A DNA stretch of 8,712 bases from contig JAJQCL010000136.1 of the NCBI GenBank assembly GCA_021202715.1, forward strand, positions 1-8,712. Direction: 5' to 3'. The notes under the pieces are model-generated. The model did not search any database. It had not been told where the DNA came from and worked only from the letters and a program-made list of their open reading frames with translations. The stretch comes from Lachnospiraceae bacterium. GTDB taxonomy: Bacteria > Bacillota > Clostridia > Lachnospirales > Lachnospiraceae. Position 1 is the stretch's first letter. Each line of letters opens with the position of its first letter. The translations under genes and the position numbers were made by a program. This document shows positions 6,291 through 8,712 of this stretch, piece by piece.

Positions 6291-6830
6291 TTATATCCTT
6301 CTCCTGGCGTTTTTCAGCCAGGTCTCTTCCCGGGGCTGAAAACAGTCCGGGATCTCCGGATCGATCTGTGCGTAGGGGCGTACTCTCTTCAGAATCGCCG
6401 GAATCAGCTCCTCGGGATCCGCCACTCTCTTATGGAGGGTAAAATTCCCCTGCGCCGTCTGAAATTCATACGGATAGATCAGACCGATCTTATTCTTATT
6501 CACAACCACGGCGTGAAAATCCTTCCAGGGATACCGCATTTTCTGCTTCGCCGTATAATATTCCAGGGCCTCTTCCGTCAGCTCGTAATGAATCGCCATA
6601 TTATTCCGCACGCGAATGACATCGGAATAAATGACTGCCACACCGACGACAGCAAAAAGAACAATCAGAACATAACGAATGGTTGTCTCATACCCCTCGT
6701 TCTGCATGAACATGACATTGAATACACCGTAAAACACCAGGACGATCAGGATATTGAGAATGATATCCTTCTGCAGCTTCCCGATATACCGGTCGCTGAG
6801 ACCGTAGGTGGTTCTGTTTTTTTTCTGCAT
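6291..6830 (-). CDS. Small two-helix membrane protein, possible bacterial PH-like (YcxB/bPH2-type) tail
   Basis: This 179-residue protein has two transmembrane helices at about 23-43 (ILNILIVLVFYGVFNVMF core) and 51-72 (YVLIVLFAVVGVAVIY core). A cytoplasmic domain follows whose pattern (MAIHYELTEEALEYYTAKQK, then YPWKDFHAVVVNKNKIGLIYP at 100-120, then a helix PEELIPAILKRV) resembles YcxB-like or bPH2 domains: a strand-turn-strand segment, a W-x-D-F core and a C-terminal helix. That assignment rests on pattern only. The ATG at 6830 has GGAAGGAG with 5-nt spacing and sits about 22 nt after the predicted transcription start; an earlier ATG at 6968 would overlap the dctP stop and precede the promoter. 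Codons 3-5 contain a run of eight As (T-run 6817-6824 on the plus strand). It is the first gene of the four-gene operon and nearly abuts the AEC gene. Its function is unknown. Confidence 0.85.
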   Translation of the reverse strand: MQKKNRTTYGLSDRYIGKLQKDIILNILIVLVFYGVFNVMFMQNEGYETTIRYVLIVLFAVVGVAVIYSDVIRVRNNMAIHYELTEEALEYYTAKQKMRYPWKDFHAVVVNKNKIGLIYPYEFQTAQGNFTLHKRVADPEELIPAILKRVRPYAQIDPEIPDCFQPREETWLKNARRRI

Positions 6831-6858
6831 TCTGTCTCCTTCCGGCAAAACCATTTTT

Positions 6859-6887
6859 ATTGTACCAGACTTTTCCCCGGATTCCAA
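6859..6887 (-). promoter_or_regulatory. Near-consensus promoter of the four-gene operon
   Basis: On the minus strand TTGGAA (6882-6887), a 17-nt spacer and TACAAT (6859-6864), with TGG directly before the -10 as an extended element. Predicted start near 6852. An A/T-rich tract lies just upstream of the -35 and could act as an UP element. This promoter separates the sensor operon from the TRAP genes upstream, so the two units can be controlled independently. Confidence 0.75.
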
Positions 6888-6905
6888 TGAAAAAATATTT
6901 TTCAT
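6887..6905. promoter_or_regulatory. AT-rich palindrome abutting the -35 box
   Basis: ATGAAAAA (6887-6894) and TTTTTCAT (6898-6905) form a perfect 8-bp inverted repeat around a 3-nt centre. It touches the -35 element of the operon promoter. It could be an operator, an UP element, or a secondary hairpin helping to end the upstream dctP transcript; the sequence alone does not decide. Confidence 0.45.
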
Positions 6906-6909
6906 GGGG

Positions 6910-6940
6910 AAACGAGGGACGAATCGAAATCCGCCCCTCG
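6910..6940 (-). terminator. Probable terminator after the right-hand dctP
   Basis: In minus-strand RNA CGAGGGGCG (6932-6940) pairs with CGUCCCUCG (6913-6921), a 9-bp stem with one G-U pair that becomes a mismatch on the plus strand, so it is oriented for the minus transcript. The tail is only UUUCCCC, so termination may be partial and some read-through into the next operon is possible. It starts about 20 nt after the dctP stop. Confidence 0.55.
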
Positions 6941-6960
6941 CAGTCTGTTTCCCAGATGAC

Positions 6961-7980
6961 TTACTCATCTAACAGGGAAGTATATTGCTCAAACAGTTCG
7001 TCTCCGCAGATCGAACGGATGGTCTCCCAGCTGGTCTGCGCTGCTTCCTGCATTTCATCAAACAGGTCCTCATTGAACTCCACGACCGTGGAACCATAGT
7101 CTTCGATGGTGGCGATCCGGTCCTCGGCGCGGCTGTCGGCCTGCTCTCTGGCATAGATCTTGGCTTCCGCCGCCGCCTGATCGAGAATGGCCTGCTCGTC
7201 AGCGCTCAGCGCGTCATAGAGTTCGGTTCCGGTCACCAGGCTCAGGATATGAGGCAGATGGTTTGTCGTGATGATATAATCCTGCACCTCATACAGCTTG
7301 CTGCTGACGATGGTCTCATAGGGGTTCTCCTGCGCATCGATGGTGTTGTTGGACAAGGACGTGTACACCTCGGAGAAGGACATGGCCGTGGGACTGGCCC
7401 CCGCATCCTTCCAGAATGCCATATGGTTGCTGTTGGACATGGTGCGGATCTTCAGGCCCTTGAGGTCAGACAGGCTCGACACCATTTTGTTGCTGGTCAG
7501 AACCCGGAAGCTCTGATCTGCGTAGGCCAACAGCTTCCAGCCCTTGTTTGTATACAACTCTTCAATGGAACTGTAGAAGGTCTCATCATCCAGAATGGTC
7601 CGGACATCCTCAATGTCGCTGTAGACACAGGCGGCATCAAAGACGGCCAGTTCCGGAATGTAGGTCACCTGGGGCGCCGTCGTCTGTACGACGAAATTAG
7701 CGCTGTCCTGGAAATTGACCGACTGGATCAGGGTATCGTCACTGCCCAGTGTGGCATTGGAAAAGATCGTGATGGTCATCTTTCCCTCCGAATACTCCTC
7801 GACCAGCTCAGCGAATTTCTCGGCAAAAAGGTAGGTCACCGTATCCTCCCCACTGTCAATTCCCAGATACCAGGAATAGGTTCCGTCTGAGGAAGCGGTC
7901 GAGCTGCTGCCGCAGGCAGTCAGAGCCACGATCATTCCCAGGCAGAGAATCAGGGCTGTTAAGCGTTTTATTGTCTTCAT
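6961..7980 (-). CDS. DctP-family TRAP solute-binding lipoprotein, partner of the adjacent dctM
   Basis: This 339-residue extracytoplasmic binding protein of the DctP family captures a solute, usually a carboxylate, for the TRAP permease encoded just upstream. The signal peptide ends in the lipobox LTAC with Cys23, followed by a short Ser-rich tether. Conserved features are QSFRVLTSN (156-164), LKGLKIRTM (173-181) with Arg179 at the family's carboxylate-binding arginine position, SFSEVY (201-206), and IDAQENP (214-220) with Asn219. It lacks the long acidic tether and extra C-terminal length of the other DctP (1893-2981). The ATG at 7980 has AAAGGAG 8 nt upstream and gives a correct signal peptide; the frame is open to 8040, but that would overlap dctM and spoil the signal peptide. 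The gene lies 25 nt after dctM and is followed by a hairpin. It is almost certainly the TRAP receptor; the substrate is not deducible. Confidence 0.95.
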   Translation of the reverse strand: MKTIKRLTALILCLGMIVALTACGSSSTASSDGTYSWYLGIDSGEDTVTYLFAEKFAELVEEYSEGKMTITIFSNATLGSDDTLIQSVNFQDSANFVVQTTAPQVTYIPELAVFDAACVYSDIEDVRTILDDETFYSSIEELYTNKGWKLLAYADQSFRVLTSNKMVSSLSDLKGLKIRTMSNSNHMAFWKDAGASPTAMSFSEVYTSLSNNTIDAQENPYETIVSSKLYEVQDYIITTNHLPHILSLVTGTELYDALSADEQAILDQAAAEAKIYAREQADSRAEDRIATIEDYGSTVVEFNEDLFDEMQEAAQTSWETIRSICGDELFEQYTSLLDE

Positions 7981-8005
7981 TTCGTACTCTCCTTTACACG
8001 TGGAA

Positions 8006-8712
8006 TCACAGCAGGCACAGAGAAATCTGAGGGAAAACAACGATCAGGATCAGTGCCACGATGAACAGAGCGATGTAGGGCATCACGTTTCTTGCCACCG
8101 TCATGACCGGCAGCTCGCCGACCCGGCTCGCCACAAAGAGGTTGATGCCGATGGGCGGCGTGACAAAGCCGATCGCCAGGTTGACCACCATGTTGATACC
8201 GAAATGAATTTCGTTCATCCCCACCGCTTCCACGATGGGCCACAGGATCGGAGTCAGCAGCAGAATCGCCGGGCCGCCATCCATCACCATGCCGACGAAG
8301 AACAGAATGATGTTGACGATCAGCAGGATCGCGAACTTGCTGTGGAAGGTCGAGGTCATGAATGTACTGATCATCGTGGGAATCTGCATGATGGCGATGA
8401 TCTTGGCGAAGGCCGCCGCCGAACCCAGCACAAACAGCAGCGGGGCGTAGGTCTCCACCGACTCACGGATGATCGGCCAGATATCCTTCGGTTTCAGGGT
8501 CCGATAGATGAAAAGTCCGACGATCAGTGCGTAGAAGACCGAGATCGTGGCCGCCTCTGTGGGAGAAGCGATCCCGCCGTAGATGCTTCCCAGGATGATG
8601 ACCGGGGACAACAGAGCCCAGAAGCTGGTCGTAAAGACCTTGACAAAGCCTCTCTCATGGAGGGCTCCCACTTCCTTATTGATTTTCTCTTTATCCTCAC
8701 CGTTTTTAATGC
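8006..8712 (-). CDS. dctM: TRAP transporter large permease DctM, C-terminal half (5' end outside window)
   Basis: The frame is open to the right edge and shows about 234 residues of a protein usually near 425-430 long. DctM is the ion-coupled membrane subunit that moves the solute delivered by DctP. Diagnostic segments are FWALLSPVIILGSIYGGI followed by SPTEAATISVFYALIVGLF, then GSAAAFAKI, GMVMDGGPAILLLTPILWPI, HFGINMVVNLAIGFVTPPIG, INLFVASRVGELP, and a final helix ending in FPQISLCLL. Several hydrophobic helices alternate with these re-entrant-like motifs, as expected. A GTG at 8669-8671 is not the start, because coding sequence continues upstream of it with a charged cytoplasmic loop (KNGEDKEKINKE). 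The stop precedes the dctP start by 25 nt, so dctM and dctP are co-transcribed. Whether a separate DctQ subunit precedes it cannot be seen. Confidence 0.95.
   Translation of the reverse strand, partial: IKNGEDKEKINKEVGALHERGFVKVFTTSFWALLSPVIILGSIYGGIASPTEAATISVFYALIVGLFIYRTLKPKDIWPIIRESVETYAPLLFVLGSAAAFAKIIAIMQIPTMISTFMTSTFHSKFAILLIVNIILFFVGMVMDGGPAILLLTPILWPIVEAVGMNEIHFGINMVVNLAIGFVTPPIGINLFVASRVGELPVMTVARNVMPYIALFIVALILIVVFPQISLCLL

Noticed and set aside
6817..6824. Run of eight As (in the mRNA) at codons 3-5 of the two-helix protein, a possible slippage site
   Set aside because: The frame is intact, Lys-Lys-Asn near a membrane protein's N-terminus is ordinary, and no alternative frame product or stimulating structure was seen.
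6985..7890. Plus-strand open frame (about 301 codons) opposite the right-hand dctP
   Set aside because: It is antisense to a secure DctP gene and its composition is that of a complementary-frame shadow. Similar frames at 2226-3056, 4687-5376, 5162-5788 and 491-946 were dismissed for the same reason.
8669..8671. GTG considered as a start codon for a short 221-residue permease
   Set aside because: The frame is open through to the window edge and the visible part matches only the C-terminal half of DctM, so this is an internal Val codon of a gene cut by the window.

Overview
The window looks like chromosomal DNA of a low-to-mid-GC Firmicute, most likely a Clostridia/Lachnospiraceae-type gut anaerobe. 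This is an inference from the strong AGGAGG-like ribosome binding sites, the near-consensus sigma-A promoters, the gene families present and their sequence style. No rRNA or tRNA gene, CRISPR array, transposase or phage gene is visible. The DNA is densely coding and almost everything lies on the minus strand.

Left part (1-1890). At the left edge, on the minus strand, is the first third or less of a CobW/COG0523-type metal-chaperone GTPase. It keeps its promoter and ribosome binding site, but its Walker A motif is ruined and codon 20 is a stop, so it is read as a pseudogene or as low-quality contig-end sequence. Next is rlmH (minus), a 23S rRNA pseudouridine methyltransferase. A divergent promoter pair then separates rlmH from a plus-strand gene for an unrecognised two-helix membrane protein, which ends at a clear rho-independent terminator. 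Between that terminator and the next gene is a compact set of mutually exclusive hairpins.

Right part (1893-8712, all minus, read from right to left). First come the C-terminal half of a TRAP-transporter large permease (dctM) and, 25 nt later, a lipoprotein solute-binding protein (dctP). A hairpin and a new, nearly ideal promoter follow. That promoter starts a four-gene operon: a small two-helix protein with a possible bacterial PH-like tail, an AEC-family carrier (7 nt gap), a 779-residue membrane-bound AraC-family regulator with an extracytoplasmic sensor region (58 nt gap), and a second DctP-type lipoprotein whose start overlaps the regulator by 20 nt.

How they may work together. The TRAP genes import an organic-acid-like solute, and the AEC carrier may move the same or a related anion. 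The membrane AraC protein would sense the solute outside the cell and control one or both transport units. The second DctP has no permease of its own next to it and is translationally coupled to the sensor. The most interesting hypothesis is therefore that it is a ligand-presenting co-sensor for a one-component membrane AraC regulator, comparable to the DctB binding protein that works with the DctS kinase in Bacillus subtilis. This is inference; the substrate cannot be named from the sequence.
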